In this document: piece by piece, positions 14,627-22,029 of the stretch | How positions within the stretch are numbered: the first letter of the stretch is position 1 | Layout of the letters: every line of letters starts with the position of its first letter | Assembly (NCBI GenBank): GCA_910585995.1 | Contig: CAJUGG010000105.1 | Span: 1 to 22,323, forward strand | Source of the DNA: an uncultured Lachnospiraceae bacterium | Lineage (GTDB): Bacteria > Bacillota > Clostridia > Lachnospirales > Lachnospiraceae | DNA: 22,323 bases | Reading direction: 5' to 3' | Program-made: the position numbers and the translations under genes | Notes under the pieces: generated by a model | The model's database searches: none | Seen by the model: the letters and a program-made list of their open reading frames with translations, nothing else | What the model was told of the DNA's origin: nothing

Positions 14627-15466
14627 ATGCAGAATACGGATGAACTGCGCAGGCAGTATACCAATGGAACGGTAACAGCAGCCAATGGAAACGAAATTTT
14701 TCTTGAGGAGCTGAATTTTAAGAAATGTATCATAGGAAGCGATGAAACCGGGAAAGGAGAGATTTTCAGACCGCTGATCACAGTTGCAGCCTATGTAACA
14801 CCAGAAGGTATAGAGAAACTGATCGAGATCGGAGTGACAGATTCCAAGAAATACAGCGAGAATAAAAAATTTGAGAAGGCGAAAGAAGAATTTTACCCCA
14901 TAGCCAGGAAGCTAACAGGATTTACCTCTTATAAGGATTTTGAAGGCAAAGAGGGGAAAGTCATACGTACCGATTATGCGACATTCGCGGCAAGTGCACT
15001 GTTAAATAATACATTCAATAAAGACTTTAAACCTGGCAATCTTTTTGATCTGCAAAGACATGAGCATAAGGTGGTGGTGCAGGCACTCGCGGGCACTGTG
15101 CCATATAATTATGTGGTCGTGGATGACTTTCAGGATGGAAAGCATCATGACAGAATCCTAAAAGAGATTGATATACCGACAGAACAGGCGGTGATTGTCA
15201 CAAAGGCAGACTCTAAAGTGATGGCAGTCGCCTGTGCATCTGTCATCGCCTATTATCTTACGAATCTTTATGTAGATGCAGTGGATCAGATGCTAAAGGA
15301 TGAGTATGGGATCAGCAAACCATTGCTTCGCAGCGGGGATTACAATAAGGAAGAGTTTCAGGAGCCGCTTCGGATGCTCAAAGAGATTTCAACGGAGAAA
15401 TATGAAGCGTTTTTGGACAAATACGCAAAGAAACGATATATACGAAACATGAAATTAAGGGATTAG
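14627..15466 (+). CDS. RNase HIII-like ribonuclease lacking the N-terminal substrate-binding domain
   Basis: A 279-residue protein. IIGSDETGKGEIFRPLITVA corresponds to the RNase HIII active-site strand, with Asp 39 and Glu 40. VTDSKKYSENK is the next family motif, VVVDDF at 163-168 supplies the third acidic residue, and VTKADSKVMAVACASVIAYY supplies the fourth (Asp 195; RNase HIII normally has Glu here and HII has Asp). RNase H enzymes cut the RNA strand of RNA:DNA hybrids. The usual ~80-residue TBP-like N-terminal domain is missing, and the GDYFGP motif is altered to GEIFRP, so this is a divergent paralog. GAGGAGG precedes the ATG. The large AAA+ gene starts three bases after the stop, implying a shared product function. 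Confidence 0.85.
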   Translation: MQNTDELRRQYTNGTVTAANGNEIFLEELNFKKCIIGSDETGKGEIFRPLITVAAYVTPEGIEKLIEIGVTDSKKYSENKKFEKAKEEFYPIARKLTGFTSYKDFEGKEGKVIRTDYATFAASALLNNTFNKDFKPGNLFDLQRHEHKVVVQALAGTVPYNYVVVDDFQDGKHHDRILKEIDIPTEQAVIVTKADSKVMAVACASVIAYYLTNLYVDAVDQMLKDEYGISKPLLRSGDYNKEEFQEPLRMLKEISTEKYEAFLDKYAKKRYIRNMKLRD

Positions 15467-15469
15467 ATA

Positions 15470-18400
15470 ATGAAAAAGATGATTTACGCGGTAAAATGCG
15501 GAAGAAAAACGGGGATCTTTCATGAATGGCTGAAATGCTCTGAGCAGACAAACAAGTATCCCAATTCAAAATTCCGCCGTTTTGAATATCGGAGTGAGCT
15601 TGAGCATGAGGCAGAAGATGTGCCCGGCAGCCTGCGGCATGCCCTGAAAGAAGCACAGGAATATCTGGGAGATCTGGTATATCTGGGGGAAAGCGCCGAC
15701 TGTCTGGAGGATACGTGCTGGGAGGAAGAGGGCTATCTGCCCTTTGGGGATGAGTCTGAAGCTGGCAATCCGGAGCTTTTTTCTGGTAAGGGCAGGGCAG
15801 AAGAAGAGGATACCAAGGACATTGATGAAGAGTACGGCAAGTGGCTCTCTGACAACAGAAATACGCTCGGTGTGCCGGATGGATACTGGAAGACGGCGCA
15901 GGATATGGCACAGTATATCGGTATTCTGAAAGATCAGGAAGCGGGAGACAGCGTCAAGGCAGCCGCGGCGGAAAAGCTCAGAAAAAAGTTGGTAAAATGT
16001 CTCGCGGATGTGAATCTAAACAGGCTGACCTGCATTTACCGTCACGAAAAGTCGGACAACTCTCTTGGATATGATACGTTTTATGTATCAGAGTTTGTGA
16101 GGGAGATGCTGTATGCATATCCCAAGCCGAGATTATCAAACATGCAAAAAGCAGAGGAGGAAGCTTCCATTCGGCAGATTTTTATGCAGGCGGAAGCCAT
16201 AGAAACGGAATTAAAACAACAGATCCGCGGACAGGATACAGCGGTTGAGAAGCTGAGCGAAGCGTATTTTAATACGGAATTAAACGCCCTGTTGGCGCTG
16301 AAAAAGAGAGGGCCAAGAGGCGCATATCTTTTGGCAGGACCTCCGGGTGTCGGAAAGACTTTTATGGCGCAGTTGTTTGCCAACAGGCTGGGACTTCCTT
16401 TTAAGCGTTTTGATATGTCCGGATATTCCGGCAAGGAAAGCATAGAGGAATTTGTCGGCTTTGCCCCCACCTGGAAAAATTCAGAACCCGGCATACTCAC
16501 TGAGTTTGTGGCTAAAAAACCCAGATGTGTACTTTTGTTCGATGAGATAGAAAAAGCGCACATTACGGTTATACGAATGTTTTTACAGATCTTAGATGAC
16601 GGGATCTGCGAGGATAAACACAATCAACGGGATGTATCGTTTGAAAACGCCATCATATTTTTTACCACCAATGCAGGCAGACAGCTTTATCTGGATGCAC
16701 GAAATGAAAATCTTACGATGCTTTCGGAGCGGGTGCTGATAGACGCGCTGGAGAAGGATATAGATTCAGAGACGCAGCGGCCGTATTTCCCTCCGGAGAT
16801 CCTTTCGAGGATGTCTTCTCATACGGTCATCATGCTGAACCACTTAAAGGCAGATACAACTTTTAAGCTGGTGGAGAAGGATATAGAAAATTGCTTTAAA
16901 AAATTAAAGAACAAATATGGCTATGAGCTGAGTCAGGGAAAGGAGTACCTGGCCAGAACCGTATTGTATTCCATGGGGGGAAGTGCGGATGCCAGGAATG
17001 CTTCCAAAACAGCAGGCAAGCTTATTGACAGGGAACTACGTAAGTTTTTGGGACTGCTGGAGGATAAGCAGAGACTGGAGGAAAACGATGAGGGAAGAAG
17101 AATCGAGTGGAAATGCAATTTTGAAGACGCCACAGAGGAAATCAAAGACTTGTACTTCGGGGAAAGGGATTGCGTAATTCCCGTCTTTGGAACTGTGAAA
17201 TATGAGCCGGTCGGCAGGATAAAAAGCAACCATGTACGCGTGAAGAATACCATAGATATTAAAGAGTTTATGAAGATGATCTATAGAGAAAATGTTCTTT
17301 TTGCGGTGATCGATTACCTGTATGGTCTTGAACCTGTAAAAAACGTGCTGAATGTTGCGGATGCCAGAACGATCGGACGGGATGCTTTTTTAAAACTTCG
17401 GGAGGAAGATAAAGAAGTCCCGGTGTATATCCTGGATGGAAGTCATGGATATGACTTTACGGAAAAAGAAAAAAATACTCTTATGAAAAAAGGGGCCGGA
17501 GGATTTATCGAGAGTAAATATTTTAGAAGTCAGCTGGATCAGGCCTACATGGATGTATGCTGCCAGACGGCAATGGAGACATTGACCATACGGCATCAGG
17601 TTTTGACGTATCATACAAAAAAAGAATTGGATGAGAAAACCAATGTCGGAAGTATCATTTTCTGCGATTTTAAGCTTGAGACGGCAGTGGAGTCCGAGGA
17701 TAAATCTTCGATGCTGTCCGATGACCTGCGCCCGGATAAAAGCTGGGATGATATCTATGTGTCGGAGGATCTCAAACAGGAACTTGAGTTTTTCATTCAT
17801 TATCTGCAGAATCCCAAGAAATATAATAAAAAAGGCGTGAAGCCAAGAGGGGTTTTGCTATATGGTCCTGCGGGAACCGGAAAGACTTCTCTGGCTAAGA
17901 TTGTGGCATCGGAATCTGCAGTGAATTTCCTGTCCGTCAGCGCAAGCGAGCTGTACAATGGAGGCCCTCAGAAGGTAGAGGATGAATTTCGTGTTGCGAG
18001 AAAATATGCGCCGGCAATCCTGTTCATTGATGAAATTGACGCTATAGGTATGAGCCGAGAATTTTCCAATCAGCCCAATCCGGTCCTGAACGCGTTATTA
18101 GTCGAGATGGACGGGTTTAAAAAAACGGACAATAAACCGGTATTTGTTATGGCAGCTACAAATCACGGAGATAAAATTGACCCCGCGCTCCATCGCCGTT
18201 TTGACAGGTCATTCGAGATGGGTGGCCTGGACAGAACAGGGAGAAGGTGGCTGCTGGAAAGACATATCAAGAAGCAGAGCGAGATGTTTGCTGTCTCAGA
18301 AGATAAAATACAGAGCATTGTCGTCAGGTCTGAGGGAATAAGCCCGGCAAAACTGGAACAGGTCGTCGAGGCCGCTCTGCGGGAGGGGATTCGGTCAGGC

Positions 18401-19006
18401 CGGATCATTGATGACGACTTGTTTGATGAGGCGTTTGAAAAATGCATTATGGGTGAAGGAAGGGTTGACAGTTCCCCCAAGAAGAAAGAATGTACTGCGT
18501 ATCACGAGGCAGGACATGCTTTGATCAGTCTGTACTATAGCAGGCCGCCGGCTTATATGAGCATCGTGGCAAGAGGGAATCATGGAGGATATGTGCTGTC
18601 TGAAACAGGGGAAAGCGACTCGGCCAAAGAATATTATCTGGAGCGGATCTGTTTTTTACTAGGCGGCAGGGCGGCCGAGATGGTATTTCGGTATGGTCTG
18701 ACACATGGTGTTGCAAGTGATCTGAAGGATGCGACAGACATTGCCACAAATATGGTGTGCAGGTTTGGAATGTATGAAGAAGAAATTGGATTGGCGGTGA
18801 TTAAAGAGGAACAGCTTAGATCTAACGAAAAGGCAAATAAGCTTATCAACCAGATCTTATCAGAACAGTTAGCGGAGGCAGTCAGCATCATTGAGGCGAA
18901 TCGGGATGCGATGAAACGACTGGTGGATGCGGTTATGAAGAATGGGAAGGAATTTCTGACTGAGAAAGAGATCCTGGAGGCGGCAGGTGAATTGAACAAA
19001 AAGTAA
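15470..19006 (+). CDS. Hybrid-binding domain + ClpB-like AAA+ + receiver-like + FtsH-like AAA+ + M41 zinc peptidase fusion
   Basis: An 1178-residue soluble protein. Residues ~4-45 (IYAVKCGRKTGIFHEWLKCS, FRRFEYRSELE) match the viroplasmin/RNase HI N-terminal domain that binds RNA:DNA hybrids or dsRNA. Residues ~50-240 are unassigned. AAA+ module 1 is ClpA/B-like: GQD linker at 254, Walker A GPPGVGKT 290-297, Walker B LLFDE 355-359, sensor Asn 401, and FPPEILSR with a probable arginine finger at 447. Residues ~585-700 resemble a degenerate receiver (AVIDYLYG, PVYILDGS, GAGGFIESK). AAA+ module 2 is FtsH-like: GPAGTGKT 799-806, ILFIDEID 850-857, AATN with Asn 898, and HRRFDR. The M41 peptidase has HEAGH 1012-1016 and Asp 1084 in VASDLKDAT as third zinc ligand. 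All catalytic residues are present, but the membrane anchor of true FtsH is absent. Last gene of the run. Confidence 0.9.
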   Translation: MKKMIYAVKCGRKTGIFHEWLKCSEQTNKYPNSKFRRFEYRSELEHEAEDVPGSLRHALKEAQEYLGDLVYLGESADCLEDTCWEEEGYLPFGDESEAGNPELFSGKGRAEEEDTKDIDEEYGKWLSDNRNTLGVPDGYWKTAQDMAQYIGILKDQEAGDSVKAAAAEKLRKKLVKCLADVNLNRLTCIYRHEKSDNSLGYDTFYVSEFVREMLYAYPKPRLSNMQKAEEEASIRQIFMQAEAIETELKQQIRGQDTAVEKLSEAYFNTELNALLALKKRGPRGAYLLAGPPGVGKTFMAQLFANRLGLPFKRFDMSGYSGKESIEEFVGFAPTWKNSEPGILTEFVAKKPRCVLLFDEIEKAHITVIRMFLQILDDGICEDKHNQRDVSFENAIIFFTTNAGRQLYLDARNENLTMLSERVLIDALEKDIDSETQRPYFPPEILSRMSSHTVIMLNHLKADTTFKLVEKDIENCFKKLKNKYGYELSQGKEYLARTVLYSMGGSADARNASKTAGKLIDRELRKFLGLLEDKQRLEENDEGRRIEWKCNFEDATEEIKDLYFGERDCVIPVFGTVKYEPVGRIKSNHVRVKNTIDIKEFMKMIYRENVLFAVIDYLYGLEPVKNVLNVADARTIGRDAFLKLREEDKEVPVYILDGSHGYDFTEKEKNTLMKKGAGGFIESKYFRSQLDQAYMDVCCQTAMETLTIRHQVLTYHTKKELDEKTNVGSIIFCDFKLETAVESEDKSSMLSDDLRPDKSWDDIYVSEDLKQELEFFIHYLQNPKKYNKKGVKPRGVLLYGPAGTGKTSLAKIVASESAVNFLSVSASELYNGGPQKVEDEFRVARKYAPAILFIDEIDAIGMSREFSNQPNPVLNALLVEMDGFKKTDNKPVFVMAATNHGDKIDPALHRRFDRSFEMGGLDRTGRRWLLERHIKKQSEMFAVSEDKIQSIVVRSEGISPAKLEQVVEAALREGIRSGRIIDDDLFDEAFEKCIMGEGRVDSSPKKKECTAYHEAGHALISLYYSRPPAYMSIVARGNHGGYVLSETGESDSAKEYYLERICFLLGGRAAEMVFRYGLTHGVASDLKDATDIATNMVCRFGMYEEEIGLAVIKEEQLRSNEKANKLINQILSEQLAEAVSIIEANRDAMKRLVDAVMKNGKEFLTEKEILEAAGELNKK

Positions 19007-19055
19007 TCTGCTGTCTTTTTTGTAAAACATGGATGATCCCCTAAAAGCAGGAAAC

Positions 19056-19082
19056 ATATTGAAACGAATCTCTGCATAGATT
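19056..19082 (+). promoter_or_regulatory. Putative sigma-E promoter of spoIIID
   Basis: ATATT (19056-19060), 14 bases, then CATAGATT (19075-19082) fits the mother-cell sigma-E pattern (ATA-rich -35, 14-15 bases, CATACAnT) with one mismatch in the -10. It lies just before spoIIID, a classic sigma-E gene, with predicted start near 19089. Confidence 0.7.
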
Positions 19083-19112
19083 GTAAAAACAGTTCATTTC
19101 AGGGGATTTTCG

Positions 19113-19370
19113 TTGAAGGATTATATTTCAGAGAGAGCCGTCAGAATCGCAAATTATATTATTCAAAACAATGCAACGGTTCGCCAGACGGCTCAGAGTT
19201 TCGGGGTTAGCAAATCAACGGTTCATAAAGATGTGGCGGAACGGCTTCTCTATATCAACCCTCATCTGGCATCCGAGGCAAGGAAGGTGCTGGATGTAAA
19301 TAAATCGGAAAGACATATCCGCGGGGGGCTTGCAACGAGAGAAAAATATTTGCAGCAACATCAAGTGTAG
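19113..19370 (+). CDS. spoIIID: Sporulation transcriptional regulator SpoIIID
   Basis: An 85-residue DNA-binding protein that switches mother-cell genes on and off between the sigma-E and sigma-K phases of sporulation. The sequence is a standard SpoIIID: YISERAVRIANYIIQNNATV, the helix-turn-helix RQTAQSFGVSKSTVHKDVAE, RLLYINPHLASEARKVLDVN, and the basic tail HIRGGLATREKYL. The start is TTG 19113, with AGGGGA (19101-19106) six bases upstream. A sigma-E-type promoter precedes it. It marks the return to core chromosome after the AAA+ protease run. Confidence 0.96.
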   Translation: MKDYISERAVRIANYIIQNNATVRQTAQSFGVSKSTVHKDVAERLLYINPHLASEARKVLDVNKSERHIRGGLATREKYLQQHQV

Positions 19371-19381
19371 CCATATTTTAC

Positions 19382-19410
19382 TTGACAGAATCCATAAGTA
19401 TGTTTATTAT
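19382..19410 (+). promoter_or_regulatory. Promoter of the thiT transcription unit
   Basis: TTGACA (19382-19387), 17 bases, TATTAT (19405-19410). Predicted start near 19417, about 20 bases before the TPP riboswitch. Confidence 0.8.
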
Positions 19411-19437
19411 AACTCTTATAAAAATACATAGGATAGA

Positions 19438-19531
19438 TGACAAGGGAGCTTGCACGTAAGCAGGCTGAGAGTGGGCTGATACTGCCCAGACCTATTAACC
19501 TGATTTGGATAATGCCAACGTAGGGATGTGT
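19438..19531 (+). ncRNA. TPP riboswitch (THI-box)
   Basis: The conserved THI-box blocks occur in order: AAGGGAGC, GGCTGAGAGTGGGC (pyrimidine-sensing arm), the ACTGCCCAGACC return strand, AACCTGATTTGGATAATGCC, and AACGTAGGGATGT. A short P1 helix closes ACA (19440-19442) with TGT (19527-19529). It binds thiamine pyrophosphate and lies directly upstream of the thiamine transporter gene, so it should lower thiT expression when thiamine is plentiful. Confidence 0.95.
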
Positions 19532-19545
19532 TACAGATATTTTCA

Positions 19546-19586
19546 GAACTCCTTTGTCTTCTGCCGAAGATAAAGGAGGTTCTTTT
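19546..19586 (+). promoter_or_regulatory. Riboswitch expression platform: hairpin covering the thiT ribosome binding site
   Basis: GAACTCCTTTGTCTTC (19546-19561) pairs with GAAGATAAAGGAGGTTC (19566-19582), about 16 bp around a TGCC loop. The right arm contains the AAGGAGG ribosome binding site of thiT, and TTTT follows. The stem can therefore block translation, and it also resembles a terminator that ends at the start codon. Confidence 0.8.
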
Positions 19587-20252
19587 ATGTTTTCATTTTT
19601 AGTGACTGCTGAGGGCAGTCTGACAACTGCAGGGTATCTGGTATGTGTGGGAGCAGGAATCGCGTTGTTTTTACTGGCAATCTTTTTTGCCGGAAAAAAT
19701 TCTGAGAAAAATAAGATGTCCACCAAACAGTTAGTGTTCTGTGCCACGGCGATTGCCCTTGCCTTTGCGACTTCTTATATTAAGATCATCAAGATGCCAT
19801 GGGGTGGAAGCGTGACGCTGTGCAGTATGCTCTTTATCGTGCTGGTGGCCAACTGGTATGGCGTAAGGGCAGGCGTGCTCGTAGGCCTGGCCTATGGAAT
19901 CCTGCAGTTTATCCAGGAACCTTATGTGCTTTCCTTTTTCCAGGTCTGCTGTGATTATATCCTGGCCTTTGCCGCTCTTGGCGTTGCAGGTTTCTTTGCC
20001 AAAAGTTCCAAAGGACTGCTCAAAGGTTATCTTGCGGCAGTGCTGGCGAGAGGGGCTTTTCATGCGCTGGGAGGCTATCTCTACTGGATGAGCTATATGC
20101 CGGACAATTTTCCACCATCCTTAGAGAGCGTATATCCCATCGTATATAATTATAGCTTTTTGCTGGCAGAAGCTCTGATCACTATGGTCGTTGTATCCAT
20201 ACCGTCTGTGGCGGCTGCGCTCCTTCAGGTAAAAAAGACCGCAGTTGCATAA
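19587..20252 (+). CDS. thiT: Energy-coupled thiamine transporter S component ThiT
   Basis: A 221-residue membrane protein, the thiamine-binding S component of an ECF-type vitamin importer; the shared ATPase and T component are encoded elsewhere. It has an N-terminal hydrophobic segment (GYLVCVGAGIALFLLAIFFA) and then the typical ThiT body: ATAIALAFATSYIKIIKMPW, GGSVTLCSMLFIVLVANWYG, VRAGVLVGLAYGILQFIQEP, and YLAAVLARGAFHALGGYLYW with the WMSYMP continuation. The frame is open from a TTG at 19554 inside the expression-platform hairpin; ATG 19587 follows AAGGAGG at the correct spacing. The extra first helix makes it slightly longer than the shortest family members. Regulated by the TPP riboswitch immediately upstream. 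Confidence 0.95.
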   Translation: MFSFLVTAEGSLTTAGYLVCVGAGIALFLLAIFFAGKNSEKNKMSTKQLVFCATAIALAFATSYIKIIKMPWGGSVTLCSMLFIVLVANWYGVRAGVLVGLAYGILQFIQEPYVLSFFQVCCDYILAFAALGVAGFFAKSSKGLLKGYLAAVLARGAFHALGGYLYWMSYMPDNFPPSLESVYPIVYNYSFLLAEALITMVVVSIPSVAAALLQVKKTAVA

Positions 20253-20286
20253 GAAAAGCTTATCGCCGATTTTCTTCTCTTTGTGC

Positions 20287-20315
20287 TTGCCAAGATATAA
20301 GGCATAACGTATAAT
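20287..20315 (+). promoter_or_regulatory. Promoter of guaA
   Basis: TTGCCA (20287-20292), 17 bases, perfect TATAAT (20310-20315), 31 bases before the guaA start. No guanine-type riboswitch is seen in the short leader. Confidence 0.85.
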
Positions 20316-20345
20316 GTTTTCAAATACAACGAGGAGGAAAATGGT

Positions 20346-21887
20346 TTGGCAAGAGAAATGGTTGTCGTACTGGACTTTGGCGGGCAATATAATCAGTTGA
20401 TCGCGCGCAGAGTCAGAGAATGTAATGTATATTGTGAAGTGCACCCATATACGTTAAGCCTTCAGAAGATAAAAGAGATGAACCCCAAGGGCATCATCTT
20501 CACCGGCGGGCCTAACAGTGTCTACGATGAGGCATCGCCCCATTATCAAAAAGAGATCTTTGATCTGGATATTCCAATCCTGGGGATCTGCTATGGTTCA
20601 CAGTTGATGGCATACAGTTTAGGAGGAACCGTAGAGACTGCTCCCATCAGTGAATACGGACATACTCAGGTGCAGGTGGATCAGACTTCCGTTTTGTTTC
20701 AGGATGTGGAAGAGACCACTGTGGCATGGATGAGCCATACCGACTATATCGCACAGGCTCCGGAAGGATTTCGTGTGACAGCCCATACCCCGGTCTGTCC
20801 GGTGGCGGCGATGGAATGTAAAGAGAGAAAACTCTATGCTACGCAGTTTCATCCGGAAGTGATGCACACCAAAGAAGGACAGAAGATACTTAGAAACTTT
20901 GTATATGATGTGTGTAGATGCACAGGTGACTGGCAGATGGGGTCTTTTGTGGAGGAGACCATCCATCAGCTCAGAGAAAAGATAGGCGATGGAAAAGTTC
21001 TCTGTGCACTGTCAGGCGGCGTAGACTCTTCAGTAGCAGCAGTCCTGCTCTCTAAAGCCATCGGCAAGCAGCTCACCTGCGTATTTGTAGACCATGGACT
21101 TCTCAGAAAAAATGAAGGCGATGAAGTAGAAGCCGTATTTGGCCCCCAAGGTCCTTATGAATTAAACTTTATCCGGGTCAACGCACAACAACGATATTAT
21201 GACAAGCTAAAAGGAGTCACCGACCCAGAGACCAAGAGGAAGATCATCGGTGAAGAATTTATCCGGGTCTTTGAAGAAGAGGCAAAGAAGATCGGTGCTG
21301 TAGATTTTCTCGTACAAGGCACCATCTATCCCGACGTGATCGAATCCGGACTCGGCAAATCCGCCGTGATCAAGTCCCACCACAACGTAGGCGGTCTTCC
21401 GGACGTGGTAGACTTCAAAGAGATCATCGAACCTCTGCGGATGCTATTCAAAGACGAAGTCCGAAAAGCCGGATTAGAACTTGGCATCCCCGAATATCTT
21501 GTCTACCGCCAGCCATTCCCAGGCCCTGGCCTTGGCATACGTATCATCGGTGAAGTAACAGAAGAAAAAGTACGGATCGTACAAGACGCCGACTACATCT
21601 ATCGGGAAGAGATCACCAAAGCCGGACTGGACAAAGGACTGGGCCAATATTTTGCAGGCCTAACAAACATGCGTTCGGTGGGCGTCATGGGCGACTTCCG
21701 CACCTACGATTACGCCGTAGCTCTGCGGGCCGTCAACACTAACGACTTCATGACCGCCGAGTGCGCAGAACTCCCCTACGAAGTGCTCCTCAAAGTGACA
21801 AGCAGGATCATCAATGAAGTAAAAGGCGTCAATCGGGTATTGTATGACCTAACCTCTAAGCCGCCGGGGACGATTGAGTTCGAATAG
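20346..21887 (+). CDS. guaA: GMP synthase (glutamine-hydrolysing)
   Basis: A 513-residue cytoplasmic enzyme that aminates XMP to GMP using glutamine and ATP, the last step of GMP synthesis. The glutamine amidotransferase domain (about 1-190) has VVVLDFGGQYNQLIARRVRE, the nucleophile Cys in GICYGSQLMAY, and the HPEV His/Glu. The ATP-pyrophosphatase domain has the P-loop ALSGGVDSSVAAVLL, and the C-terminal dimerisation domain ends TSKPPGTIEFE. Full length. AGGAGG (20332-20337) lies eight bases from TTG 20346. An ATG at 20341 sits between them in another frame and ends after 20 codons. The second half uses more C-ending codons than the first. An integrase gene faces its 3' end. Confidence 0.97.
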   Translation: MAREMVVVLDFGGQYNQLIARRVRECNVYCEVHPYTLSLQKIKEMNPKGIIFTGGPNSVYDEASPHYQKEIFDLDIPILGICYGSQLMAYSLGGTVETAPISEYGHTQVQVDQTSVLFQDVEETTVAWMSHTDYIAQAPEGFRVTAHTPVCPVAAMECKERKLYATQFHPEVMHTKEGQKILRNFVYDVCRCTGDWQMGSFVEETIHQLREKIGDGKVLCALSGGVDSSVAAVLLSKAIGKQLTCVFVDHGLLRKNEGDEVEAVFGPQGPYELNFIRVNAQQRYYDKLKGVTDPETKRKIIGEEFIRVFEEEAKKIGAVDFLVQGTIYPDVIESGLGKSAVIKSHHNVGGLPDVVDFKEIIEPLRMLFKDEVRKAGLELGIPEYLVYRQPFPGPGLGIRIIGEVTEEKVRIVQDADYIYREEITKAGLDKGLGQYFAGLTNMRSVGVMGDFRTYDYAVALRAVNTNDFMTAECAELPYEVLLKVTSRIINEVKGVNRVLYDLTSKPPGTIEFE

Positions 21888-21890
21888 TCG
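21868..21890. other. Putative integration site junction at the guaA 3' end
   Basis: The last codons and stop of guaA (GACGATTGAGTTCGAATAG) directly precede the terminus of an element carrying a tyrosine integrase that points toward guaA. The guaA 3' end is an established insertion site for integrative elements, which keep the coding sequence intact. The second copy of the core would lie beyond the window, so the limits of the core cannot be set. Confidence 0.4.
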
Positions 21891-21895
21891 CTACA

Positions 21896-21941
21896 AGTCT
21901 GGGAAGCCTTATAAACAGGGCGTTCCCGGGCTTTTCTTTTT
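21896..21941 (+). terminator. Intrinsic terminator after guaA
   Basis: AGTCTGGGAA (21896-21905) pairs with TTCCCGGGCT (21923-21932), ten pairs including two G-U, followed by TTTCTTTTT. It lies after the presumed insertion junction, so it may be supplied by the integrated element. Confidence 0.8.
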
Positions 21942-22006
21942 ATACTGCTACTATTTTGCTACTAAACGCAACTACTCTGTTCCGCATCATTTTATTGTAG
22001 CTTGCA

Positions 22007-22029
22007 TTTTCCAAACAATATTTGGAAAA
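22007..22029. terminator. Perfect 9-bp hairpin at the end of the integrase gene
   Basis: TTTTCCAAA, five-base loop CAATA, TTTGGAAAA. It begins one base beyond the integrase stop codon. It may end integrase transcription, although no T run follows on the minus strand, or it may be a recombinase/excisionase binding site near the element end. Confidence 0.5.

Noticed and set aside
16081..16623. 180-codon minus-strand frame within the AAA+ protein gene
   Set aside because: It is the antisense of a long, well-supported coding region with intact motifs.
12960..19012. The five-gene run as part of the integrated element at guaA
   Set aside because: Core genes spoIIID, thiT and guaA lie between the run and the integrase, and the element extends away to the right.
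19036..19107. Inverted repeat ATCCCCT/AGGGGAT that could hide the spoIIID ribosome binding site
   Set aside because: The left arm lies before the predicted sigma-E start (~19089), so it would not be in the same RNA; the loop would be 58 bases.
20251..20280. AAGAAAA/TTTTCTT stem after thiT as a terminator
   Set aside because: Seven mostly A-T pairs with a 12-base loop and a mixed tail; too weak to call with confidence.
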